A stretch of DNA of 64,000 nt from Watersipora subatra (lineage: Eukaryota > Bryozoa > Gymnolaemata > Cheilostomatida > Watersiporidae): assembly GCF_963576615.1 (NCBI RefSeq), contig NC_088716.1:61412228-61476227 (forward strand), in the 5' to 3' direction. A program made the translations under genes and the position numbers. A model generated the notes under the pieces. The model did no database searches. It was not told where the DNA came from and saw only the letters and a list, made by a program, of their open reading frames with translations. Positions within the stretch are counted from its first letter, which is position 1; each line of letters starts with the position of its first letter. This document shows positions 1-9,290 of this stretch, piece after piece.

Positions 1-273
1 TTTCATATATTTTATTAAAAAATGGAGGCAATAAGTTATAGTACTGAAGCCTGTAGTATCTGAGCAGTACAGACTCAGGTACTCAAGCAGTATAGCAATT
101 ATTAAAATAAAATAGTTGTACCTTTATGAGTGAGCAGCCTTAAACACCATTATATCTGTTTTGTACTCCTAAACTCTCTATATAGACTTTCATAAGATGA
201 ATTGGACTGTAATTCAGTTTTTATCTGTTGCAATGTTTAAACTTGAGGCCATATGCTAAAATCTGGTGGCTAT
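1..273. other. AT-rich sequence, no feature seen
   Basis: No coding frame with splice signals or recognisable repeat was found here. It precedes the 34-bp minisatellite. Confidence 0.5.
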
Positions 274-511
274 AAAAGGTAAAGTTTAATGCATGTATGT
301 ACATATTAAAAGGTAAAGTTTAATGCATGTATGTACATATTAAAAGGTAAAGTTTAATGCATGTATGTACATATTAAAAGGTAAAGTTTAATGCATGTAT
401 GTACATATTAAAAGGTAAAGTTTAATGCATGTATGTACATATTAAAAGGTAAAGTTTAATGCATGTATGTACATATTAAAAGGTAAAGTTTAATACGTGT
501 ATGTACATATT
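274..511. repeat. 34-bp minisatellite, 7 copies
   Basis: Seven head-to-tail 34-bp units start at 274, 308, 342, 376, 410, 444 and 478. Each contains AAAAGGTAAAGTTTAATGCA followed by TGTATGTACATATT. The first six are almost identical. The last has TACGTG in place of TGCATG. Such homogeneity suggests recent expansion. There are no spacers, so this is not a CRISPR array. Confidence 0.95.
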
Positions 512-1013
512 AAACCAAATCAGCAACAATGTATATGAAGTTAGGTGAGCATGATAAAATGTTTTAGCGAGCAATTAACTCGTAGCGCAGTCTATTTTCT
601 GTAGGAACTCTAAACCGAATGATGAAATCTTGGTATATTTACAGTATCCTGTATTTCATGCTCGGCCGCCCTCAGTCAATGCGCCCTCTGCAGGGCTGAC
701 ATCAAGGGAACTATAAGGGTCCATCTACCTCAAGGCTAACAGTTGGACAGCATTCATTAAAGTGATAACTCGTAAGGAATTAATTATATTATTGTTATTA
801 TTATTGTGATTAATGTTGTGATTATTACTGGTTGATTATCTTTCACATTGTTAAGGGAGAGGTTTTGTAAATAATAAGTGTTTAATATTTACGTATAAGT
901 AATAATGTATTTAATTACAATTTATAGTTATAATTTTGATTGAAGTATATTTAATTATTTAATTTTTGTGGCAATAGTAATAATAAGGTAAAGCGTATTG
1001 TTTTGTGTGTTTC
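512..1013. other. AT-rich intergenic sequence
   Basis: No gene or defined element is visible. A short GC-richer stretch lies at about 660-720. The duplicated gene flank that precedes exon 2 in other copies does not begin until about 1,235. Confidence 0.4.
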
Positions 1014-1190
1014 CTCTGAGTGAAATACTATAATGGTTCTATGGTTCTATCTGTAATGGTTAGCATCTGGAACTCTGAGTGAAATACTATAATGGTTCTA
1101 TGGTTCTATCTGTAATGGTTAGCATCTGGAACTCTGAGTGAAATACTATAATGGTTCTATGGTTCTATCTGTAATGGTTAGCATCTGGAC
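1014..1190. repeat. 59-bp minisatellite, 3 copies
   Basis: Three near-identical 59-bp units begin at 1014, 1073 and 1132, each opening CTCTGAGTGAAATACTATAA and ending GGTTAGCATCTGGAA. It lies just upstream of the duplicated segment carrying copy 1 of the membrane-protein gene. Confidence 0.95.
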
Positions 1191-1409
1191 CTTGAGTTCA
1201 ATTTCTCCCAAGACAAACTTTGATCACAGACAAATCTTTTAAATCTATAGCTGAGTATCAATAGTATCAGCGCTGCTAGAACTATGCATCCATAGATGTA
1301 ATTCTGTCATAGTTGTTATCGTAGGCTGTCTTATGTTATGTTTACATGCATAGTTTGAGTATAATAGCTAACAATCATTAGTCTCTATGAAACTGATTGT
1401 TTGTTTTAG

Positions 1410-2097
1410 AGGAGTTTGTGGCGTTAAATAAAAACTGTGAAGAAGACACAACACAAGCCTCTGCACAAAGTCACTCAACAACCACAGTTATTCCTCTAAC
1501 AGTATTGAGAACTACTCTGTTTATAACCAGAGCATCAACTGTCATAACCAACACCTCAGCTGCTAAGTCTGTGAAAAATGAAGACAAGACACTATAGTAA
1601 TAACAGGACTCATCATTACCTCAGCTGTAGCAGGATTGATAATAGTCGGATCTATCGTTGGTATCATCATTTATTGTTGGAAGTGACAAGCTAAACAAAG
1701 GAATGTAGATGTGCCACTAAATGATGAGGTTAGTTCATTTGATACTGTCTAGTACTGGGACAATTGGGATACATCTAAAAGTTCTCATGAGGTCTGATGT
1801 GATATCAGTACGCAATATGACTAGCTGTACAGTTCCTATATATAGTAATTATCATAAGGTTGGATGTAATAATTAAATGGGATGTGTCAATTTACCTTTG
1901 CGAGATGTTGCTATGAGACTGAAGTTTTGGGAGACTTTGCGGACTACTTTGTATGTGAGTGTATACATACTCTCCCATACTTTTTGAGACCGTACTAGAA
2001 AATATAAAAAATTTTTATAATAATGTTGTAGGAAACTCATAGACTGCCTTTACATGAGTCTCCAACCAGTGGCCAGTACCAAAACACACCGGTCTAA
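1410..2097 (+). pseudogene. Copy 1 of tandem membrane-protein family (exons 2 and 3, frameshifted)
   Basis: Exon 2 (1410-1728) follows the acceptor TTTGTTTTAG and ends at GAG|GTTAGT. Exon 3 (2032-2097) follows GTTGTAG and encodes a 21-residue tail starting [11 protein letters not shown] and ending TPV. Both align exon for exon with copies 2 and 3 downstream. Exon 2 is 319 bp against 317 bp in copy 3. Two extra bases near 1592-1597 throw the frame into stops just before the membrane span. A TGA shared with copy 3 lies at 1684-1686. No exon 1 counterpart is seen upstream: duplicated sequence begins near 1,235, and the region before it is unrelated minisatellite. I read this as a dead copy, although exon 1 could lie outside the window. 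Confidence 0.8.
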
Positions 2098-4317
2098 ATC
2101 TTCCCGTCCATATTTGTAGAGAAGACGACTCATTATTAATGGGCCCTACTCAACACCGCTATTATCATAGACTCTTCACAGCAAATCTCCAACAGAACCA
2201 AAGCGCATTGCTTTTAATCTTCACGCCCACGCATATCAAAAATTTTATTTTGTAATAATGTTTATCAGCATTTGAATTTTTCTACAAATGTTTTTTATGA
2301 AGTTTTTTCCAGACAAAAGTCAAATTAAAGTGTTAAACTTGATGCATTGACAATCTCCTGCCTTCACTACTGGTGCTCTGTATATTATTTTTCTATCTCT
2401 TATGACATCCCATTGTCTTTTGTTCTATCAATTGTAAATAAATTATTTTTCTGTCTGTTTAAAGTTTTATGTTGCATATGTCCTTTGTATATTTGTATCT
2501 CATTCAGAATATAGACATTGAAATCTATTTAGCTTGACTCAACCATCCTTTTATCATTACCTTCCTATAGCCTCAATCTAATAGCAATCATAAGAGTCAT
2601 GTGTAATCAGAAGTATTTTGTTACCAGCGAAACTTAGTGAAATCACACCATCCAATGAGCACGGAGCATCAGTTAGGGCGAGCATAATCGGGCTGGAAAG
2701 AAGTTTATGATCGGACATGATCATAAACAAGACATGATCATAAACAAGGCATGATCGGAAGTGAACAAAACTGTTTGCTGCCATGTCAATGCTTATGCTT
2801 TCTCAACACACTGCAAAGAATCTCCTTCTCAAGGGATAGCAAATTTTACTGGCCTGCTTGAATGTCCTGACTTGAGCTTCATTAGTTAAGAATATTTGGA
2901 TGGTTTAAGACACTTTTAAACTCTCTACTCGAAGGCCATGAAGGTGTGTATGACAAAGTATCAAAATGTAAAATGGGTTGCACAGCCAGAGTTCGATTGG
3001 ACTTATCTTCAAATCGTCATTTTAAACATTATGAAATTGGCCTGGCAGTTACTCTGTTGTTGGACGTTTAATGAATTCAATGAAAGATTTTCAACCCAAA
3101 TCAAGCATATTTGTTATAATGCACAGATTTGGTAACCGTAACCTCAAAGTATTCTAAAAAGTATAAAGATCTCAGGCTGCGGTTTTGTAAATTATCTATC
3201 CTTTATCAATGGACCCTAACCAACGCCGCTATAGTGTCTCGCTAAGTACTTGAATCAAGGCAAATGCTAAGGTACCTCTCTTAACATATTAAACCTGAAA
3301 GTACCTTACACTGTTTCATAAGCACCTGACTCAGTCAGAACCACACCAGTTACCAACCTAACCTGGTATTCCCCATCGGTAACAAAATAGTCATGCTAAT
3401 AGGTTCTTCAGAGATTAGAACATTCTAGAATATTCTTATATAGGTCTCAGCGTCAGTTGGACGGTGTTTACTCATTGTAACGCAATAACTAAAACTACCT
3501 TTTATGGAAGTTCTGTTTAAGCTATTGTGTCAACAGTTCAAAGGTCATATTGCATCATGCTACAGTGACTGTGAATCATAGGGGTAAGAAGCATTTACAG
3601 CTGGTTGATACTAGTTGTCAGTCCAATCATATATGATGAACTAAATAAGCATTTAGTCAACAGAAAGTGTAATCAATCATCACACTTCTCAACAAGGGCC
3701 AAAAGAAGTCATGTTTAAAGTTCTAAAGTGTGAACTGAAATATAAACTATAAATATACATGTAGACTGATGGAACACGGCAAGTAAATGCTTATGAACAA
3801 CTTATAACAAGCTGACCACATTGAGTTACTTTAAGATGTTAATGTGTGCTGTCTTCATGAAAACAGTGATTAAACATATCTATTGGAAGTTCAATGAAAA
3901 GAACAATATAAATTGGTTATCTGGATAAAAGCTGAAAAGTACTTTTTATATACAAACTGTGATAATAGAAGGCTTTAATATAATAAAAACATTGATCACA
4001 ATAAGTTAGATATATTTATATAAAAACAGTGACATTTGAAAGTCTTTAATAAATACTAGTATATTATTGAGTAGATCTAAAATGTCTCATTTAAACTGAC
4101 TGACAATTACTCATATTATTCATATCCATCTACTTCTAGCCTTTGTGACAGAACATTAGACTACTGTAGTGATAAAACCTCTTCATCAACCTTCCAACCT
4201 TTACTTATCTAGTACAAAATGTAAAGTACAGGAATTCTCATGCATGAGCATTTAGATATTGTACAATCTAGAATGTACAGCATCTACTTTAATTACAAAG
4301 AGCGAAGAAAACATATA
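2098..4317. repeat. Duplicated 3' flank, copy 1 of the array
   Basis: Apart from the poly(A) candidate this is non-coding. It is collinear with 9291-11450 and with 18460-19969 plus 23340-24130. Shared landmarks are the block around TTTGGTTACC, GTATAAAGATCTCAGGCT, and CATGCTACAGTGACTGTGAA. It is a remnant of tandem segmental duplication, not a conserved gene. Confidence 0.8.
2437..2442 (+). promoter_or_regulatory. Candidate poly(A) signal, copy 1
   Basis: AATAAA lies about 340 bp after the exon 3 stop. It sits in the conserved context CAATTGTAAATAAAT found at the same place in copies 2 (9638) and 3 (18789). Confidence 0.5.
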
Positions 4318-4746
4318 CCCTACAGGATGAAAATATTCGTTGATTATAAAAATTCGCGATTTCGCGAACAATCAATTTTGCGAATTATTAAATTCCGTGA
4401 ATAATTAGTTCTATTTTTAATCACAAGGGAGAATAACTACTGCATCAAATTAAAAACTAGCCGCTAGGCATAAATCCTAAACGTGGTTGAGTTCCAAAAT
4501 ATTTTTAAAATCATTGCCTGGGCTTTAAGCTAACACCATTGCCAATGCATCACATTTCTTTACAAAATTATTCAAGGTTGTCACAAGATATGCAGAATGG
4601 CGTCATCGCAAAAATAGCCGCTAGGCAGAAGTACTAAACGTAGCCGAGTTCCAAAACTCCTTTAAAACCGTCGCTGGGGCTTCGAGTTTTATTGCCATTG
4701 CATCAAACTTTACAAAATTATTCAAGGTTCTCACAAGTTATTCGGC

Positions 4747-5061
4747 ATGGCTTCGTCTTTGCAAAAATCTCGTTTTACATTGAAATCAACTCCATCAATT
4801 TCTAATACCGAAATTGAGGACGATCATGATTCTGATCTGGACATTATGGTATGTATTTGATTTGCGGCGCAGATACGTTTTTCCATAATTAACTGCATTA
4901 GTTAATTCTTTTGTTTAAAAACTGATCGCTTTCGTTAAATACTTCAGCTATTGTTTTTGCACTTTTGCACCACAGCACGTTTTTGCACTTATTAATATTT
5001 TTTCTTTTTTTGTTTACTGCAGATTGAGAATGAAACAACCTATTCCGATTACGAAAACTAG
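4747..5061 (+). CDS. Two-exon acidic 46-residue protein inside the TA element
   Basis: Exon 1 (4747-4848) starts at ATG and runs MASSLQKSRFTLKSTPSI, then an acidic run EIEDDHDSDLDIM. It ends at ATG|GTATGT. A pyrimidine-rich acceptor TTTGTTTACTGCAG leads to exon 2 (5023-5061), IENETTYSDYEN, then TAG. The intron phase is 0 on both sides. The function is unknown. Short acidic Tyr/Asp-rich proteins are sometimes found in invertebrate DNA transposons, but I cannot assign a family. The splice signals are good and the length is small, so this remains tentative. Confidence 0.4.
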
Positions 5062-5327
5062 AGACAAGTAGTAATATTCATCAAGGCAGGAATATTGGCA
5101 GAGAAGCAACCAGTCATCCTAGACCCCCTTCATCGACAACAACTCTTTGATATCGCTGCAGCAAACATGATTATATTATATATTTTATTTCATGTATAGA
5201 TATATTATAATTTATTACAAACTTGACTGTACAAATAAAATATTTCAAATACAAATAAAATTTTACAAACGATGAATGGAGTAAATATAAACAGTTTAGT
5301 CCATACGGCGGTTGTCTAGCAATAAAA

Positions 5328-5597
5328 TTAAACTGGTACTTTCGATAAGTGAATACTAGCGTGTAATGGTGCTCTCTGACTAGTTATTTTGGTAATAGCA
5401 GCTCTGTCACTGTCTTGGGTAGATGTTAAAGGCGATTCTCTCGCTACTACATGACTGGTAAGAAAGTTATCATCAGAACTCTTTTCGTGGCTTACTATTG
5501 CAAAGTTCTGCCGGTTGGCCAAAAATTTGTGCTCGTAAAAGCATTTTTGTTCCTTTTTTAAAACAGATATATTCTCCTCATTAGCAGCTGCAGTCAC
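5328..5597 (-). CDS. Unrecognised minus-strand frame inside the TA element
   Basis: An 89-residue frame contains KKEQKCFYEHKFLANRQNF and an STQDSDRAAITKITS stretch. The frame is open upstream only to about 5,620, where a stop precedes a second short open piece (MTARVVDVILRR). Together these may be a decayed element-encoded protein. No motif was recognised, and it could be a chance frame. Confidence 0.25.
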   Translation of the reverse strand: MTAAANEENISVLKKEQKCFYEHKFLANRQNFAIVSHEKSSDDNFLTSHVVARESPLTSTQDSDRAAITKITSQRAPLHASIHLSKVPV

Positions 5598-5956
5598 TTC
5601 TACCTCAATTTCAAAATTTCCTTAAATGATTGGTGATCTTCTAAGAATGACATCTACCACCCTTGCAGTCATTGTGCTTCCGTGTATGATGAAAAATCTC
5701 TCTCTCACACTAAAACAAATAATGAAGCGGTAGGGATGGAAAAAATAAATATTGCGTTCTACCGAAGAACCAAAGTAAAATTCAATTAATTTAGTAAATG
5801 TTTTTGAAAAAACTCATTACTTACTACAAATTGTTGGTTCATCAAAGGCCTCCAAATCGATGAATATTCGTGAAAACCTCTGAACGCAGCAAAAATTTAT
5901 AGCTTAGCATGATCGACTCGTAGTTGCAAGCTGTGGTGTACATCGCGTTTCGGTGT

Positions 5957-6027
5957 ATGCGCACACCGAAACATGCGGTGTGCGCATGCGTAGGGTTAAC
6001 TCTATTGCTAGCTGCAATAGAGTTAAC
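5957..6027. repeat. Two subterminal perfect hairpins
   Basis: Hairpin 1 (5957-5987) pairs ATGCGCACACCG with CGGTGTGCGCAT over a 7-nt loop. Hairpin 2 (5995-6027) pairs GTTAACTCTATTGC with GCAATAGAGTTAAC over a 5-nt loop. Both lie about 80-140 bp inside the right end of the 4318-6102 transposon. They may be transposase binding or folding structures. Confidence 0.75.
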
Positions 6028-6104
6028 TCTTCATAGAGAGTGACAGTGTTCAGTCGCGAATAAATTAATTCGCAAATATGCGAATAAATTCATCCTGTAG
6101 GGTA

Positions 6105-7468
6105 CACTTGTTACCAACTGTGTCAGACCTTGGAATTTGAGCAACCCTTCTCTCTAGATGCTGGTACCATATGAACAACACATGTCTACTGCGTTATAGA
6201 GCTTTTAGTACATACATCTTACTCCCACAAACTCAACAATGTATGTTCATCATTTATATTACAAATTATTATCAATTGTTACACTAAGACTTGAAAGTTT
6301 ATAATTCCTCATAATTTTTAAAATTCCACAATTTTTAAAATTCACTAAGATGTGAAACATCTTATTGCTGATGTTTTAGTTTATGTTTATGTTTGTTTAG
6401 TTTGATAGAAACTAGTTATAAAGTTTTAACTTATTGTTTGCTTGTGGGATACTTCCACATGGCTGTCATCAAAATTGTAATTTTATACAGAAACCAGTCT
6501 ATTGAGTGGTGGAAAACTCAAATAATTCATGAGATAAGTTGTAATTGTGAAGTGGTTCTCCTACTAATGAATCATTGTAAGGAATAATCCTTTCACAGCT
6601 GTTGTTATAAATATGAGAAATATTGTAATAGATATATTGACCATTTCTTGCTTATGCACTGTTTATTTCTGTGTAAGGTATCTACAGAGTAGAACTGTAA
6701 ATTGTGGACTCTTTGTATTTATTACCTAAACAAACTAATCACATTATTATATGTAAGCCTTCAATAACTGGAAATATCTTGAGTATTCCAGTTTCGAGGT
6801 TACCCAAATACGAAGTGCGTTGCTGATAGTGTTGTGTTACCCAAGTGCAGTGCAGTCACGTGTTGTCATATGAAGGTTATGAAATCGTTGTTCAAATAGC
6901 TTTCCTGATAAATGATTTTATTCAGTTGGCAATCGAAATGCACAGGAAAATGTCAAATGGCGTTATTGAATCGTTTGGAATTCCAAATGCGAATACAAGT
7001 GTGGGTGTGGCTAATTGAAGGATTATCACAGAAACTGTATGCATAGGAAGATTCGATCTTTGTTCTTAAATAGTTGCCGCTGTTTCCGTCACAAAGCACA
7101 TTAAACCTCCTGCTCAAGGCAACAAGAGTAACTCTTCACAACAACTGACTGATCAAAGGCTGGGAAGGGAAGCGAGAGTGCATCAAATGGATAACCAAAT
7201 ACATGTAAGTAGACATTATCACTGTTTTGAGTGAGTCTTATTTAAGAGTAAAGCTTAGAAATCTGCTGTTACCAATGATACTGTCACCGGTTCTACTGTC
7301 ACCAGTTCTACTGTCATTACTTCTACTGTTGCCATTTCTACTGTTGTCAGGTCTACTGGTGTCAGTTACATTTTTGCCAGAGACACATATGCTAGAATTA
7401 AATGTAGTGTGGTACTCATAACATGGCCCCTACCCAATCAGTCTTAACTGACCTGCTCTTTGCCTCAG
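6105..7468. repeat. Duplicated upstream region of copy 2
   Basis: Collinear with about 11,460-12,260 and 24,130-24,830 (shared CATGGCTGTCATCAAA, AAACAAACTAATCACA, CAGTGCAGTCA). It should contain the promoter and a 5' untranslated exon. The pyrimidine-rich acceptor TGCCTCAG ends at 7468, just before the coding exon. No clear TATA box or initiator could be fixed. Confidence 0.6.
7280..7367. repeat. 15-bp tandem repeat, about 6 copies
   Basis: Degenerate units of the form ACTGTCACCAGTTCT run head to tail in the upstream intron of copy 2. The frame across it translates to a Leu/Pro-rich repeat, which is a by-product of the repeat and not a protein. Confidence 0.85.
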
Positions 7469-9290
7469 GTACTTCAAGAGAGAAACAAAGACATGATGAT
7501 TACTACAGTCATCACCTGCTTCCTGATAGCCTGTGCTCAGGGAATTCAACAAGATCTTAACCATAGAGTCTGTGATATGAACAGGAAGCAGTGCATAGAG
7601 AATTACAACCCTGATCAATGCTTGAAAGTATACAGTTTCTTTTCTGGAGAGGATGCCTTTTCCTGTGGAGAAGTCTGTGGCACTAACTATCACAAACAAC
7701 TATGCAATCTTTGTCCAAGTAAGTTAACACCTAACTTGTTAGATATACAACTAACCACTAAAAGCCTTATAGAACATCTAGCAGAAGATCTGACCATTTC
7801 TTACAAAAGCTTTATCAGATAACTCTATCTAATAATCTTAAAAACCAAGCTATATAAAACTGTATGAGAAAACAGAGAGTAGGTTTGTTTAAAACTGGAG
7901 AGTGGTTATCCACAAAGGGTGTGGTTGAAACTAGACAATGTTAATCATTGGCTAAATGCCTGTGTACTTCAGGGTTAGGTAGGGCCATAGTAGGTGAGTA
8001 GACACTCAAGTCTCTGGGTTATTTCTAGCAGACCTGTGTGTTTGTGAGTCTCTTGCTCTATCCTTATGACAAGTTTTGGTTGATGAAATAAAACAACTTA
8101 CATAAAGGAATAGATGCACCCTCTGGTAACACTTTTTAACCTTGTGACAATGCTGAATATCATAGATGTATTTCCACCCACAGTTTTAAGTCCATAGCTG
8201 AGTATCAATAGAATCAGACGCTGCTAGAGTTATTCATCCATAGATGTATTTCCGACATTGATGTTATCGCTGGCTGTCTTATGCTATGTTTACATGCAGA
8301 GTTTGAGTACAATAGCTAACAATCATTAGTCTCTATGAAACTGAATGTTTGTTTCAGAGGAGTTTGTAGCGCTGAATAAAACCTGTACAGATGGTACAAT
8401 ACAAGCCTCTGCACAAACTCAATCAACAACCACAGTTATTCCTCTAACAGTATTGAGAACTACTCTGTTTATAACCAGAGCATCAACCGTCATAGACAAC
8501 ACCACAGCTGCTAAGTCTGCGACAAATGAAAACAAGACACCAGTAATAAGAGGACTCACCATTGGCTTGGCTGTAGGGGGAGTGTTGCTAGTCGCAATTG
8601 TCACAGGTGTCATCATCTTACACCGCAAGCAAAAAGTTAAACAGAAGACTGCCGCTAAACAAAGGAATGACGGTGTACCACTAAATCGCATGGTTAGTTT
8701 CTTTGATACTGGCTAGTACTATGACAATTGGAATACATCTAAAATCCTAGTAATTCTAGTAATTTTAATACATAGTAATTCTCATGAGGTCTGATGTGAT
8801 ATCAGTATGCAGCATGACTAGTTGTACAGTCCATATATTTAGTAACTCTCATGAGGTTTGATGTGATACCAGTATACAGTATGACAAGTTGTACAGTCCA
8901 TATATTTAGTAATTCTCATGAGGTCTGATGTGATATCAGTATGCAGTATGAGTAGCTGTACAGTTCATATATTTAGTAATTCTCGTGAGGTCTGATATGT
9001 TATCAGTATGCAGTATGACTAGCTGTACAGTCAATTTATCTTTGTGAGATTTTGTTAGGAAAATTTCCGAGATTCTGTGAGACTTTGTGAGACTTTGTTA
9101 AGAGAATTGGTGAGATTTTGTGAGACTTTGTGATACTACTGTATATGTGAGTATATACATACTCTCGCATACTTTTTTAAGACCGTACTAGAAAAGTTAA
9201 TATTTCCTTATTATAATTTGGCAGGAGAATCAAGGACTGCCTTTATATCAATCTCCAACCAGTGATCCGGACCCAGACAGCCCGGTCTAG
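7469..9290 (+). CDS. Copy 2 of tandem family: intact three-exon type I membrane protein
   Basis: Coding exons are 7493-7718, 8358-8692 and 9225-9290. Together they make 627 nt, or 208 residues plus stop. The 5' exon begins after acceptor TGCCTCAG, and ATG ATG at 7493 opens a signal peptide ([17 protein letters not shown]). A roughly 55-residue ectodomain with seven cysteines follows (VCDMNRKQC ... [13 protein letters not shown]). Intron 1 is phase 1 (CCAA|GTAAGT to TTTCAG|AGGAG). Exon 2 gives a Thr/Ser-rich stalk with N-glycosylation sequons, a membrane span ([20 protein letters not shown]) and a basic tail. Intron 2 is phase 0 (ATG|GTTAGT to TTGGCAG|GAG). Exon 3 encodes [20 protein letters not shown] plus V. 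A surface receptor or ligand-binding role is inferred from layout only. The ectodomain is too short and divergent to place in a named family by eye. It has lost one Cys that copy 3 keeps. Confidence 0.8.
8773..9040. repeat. 67-bp minisatellite, 4 copies, intron 2 of copy 2
   Basis: Units start at 8773, 8840, 8907 and 8974 with TAGTAATTCTCATGAGGTCT. They continue through GATATCAGTATGCAGTATGA and end near the next TATATTTAG. The same unit occurs about once in copy 1 (from 1786) and eight times in copy 3 (17771-18306). Confidence 0.95.

Larger units (their letters stand above)
4318..6102. mobile_element. TIR DNA transposon with TA target duplication, 1,785 bp
   Basis: The termini are inverted: CCCTACAGGATGAA at the left and TTCATCCTGTAGGG at the right. 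TA flanks both sides (4316-4317 and 6103-6104). The paralogous flanks at about 11,440 and 24,120 lack the insert and read straight across (ACATATA.CCTTTGTTACCAAC), which confirms the boundaries. The interior holds a short spliced plus-strand frame (4747-5061), a minus-strand frame (5328-5597) and subterminal hairpins (5957-6027). A TA duplication fits Tc1/mariner-like and several other superfamilies. No DDE transposase was recognised, so the superfamily is open and the element is probably non-autonomous. Confidence 0.85.

Noticed and set aside
274-511. Seven regular 34-bp repeats resembling a CRISPR array
   Set aside because: Units are directly adjacent with no spacers, and the window is eukaryotic.
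7227-7421. Leu-rich frame resembling a membrane protein
   Set aside because: It is produced by the degenerate 15-bp repeat in the upstream intron and is not conserved in copy 3.
7430-7699. Minus-strand frames opposite exons 1 and 2 of the tandem gene (also 8419-8691, 13751-14083, 14802-15092)
   Set aside because: They are antisense shadows of the real exons. They lack their own splice logic and follow from conservation of the sense strand.
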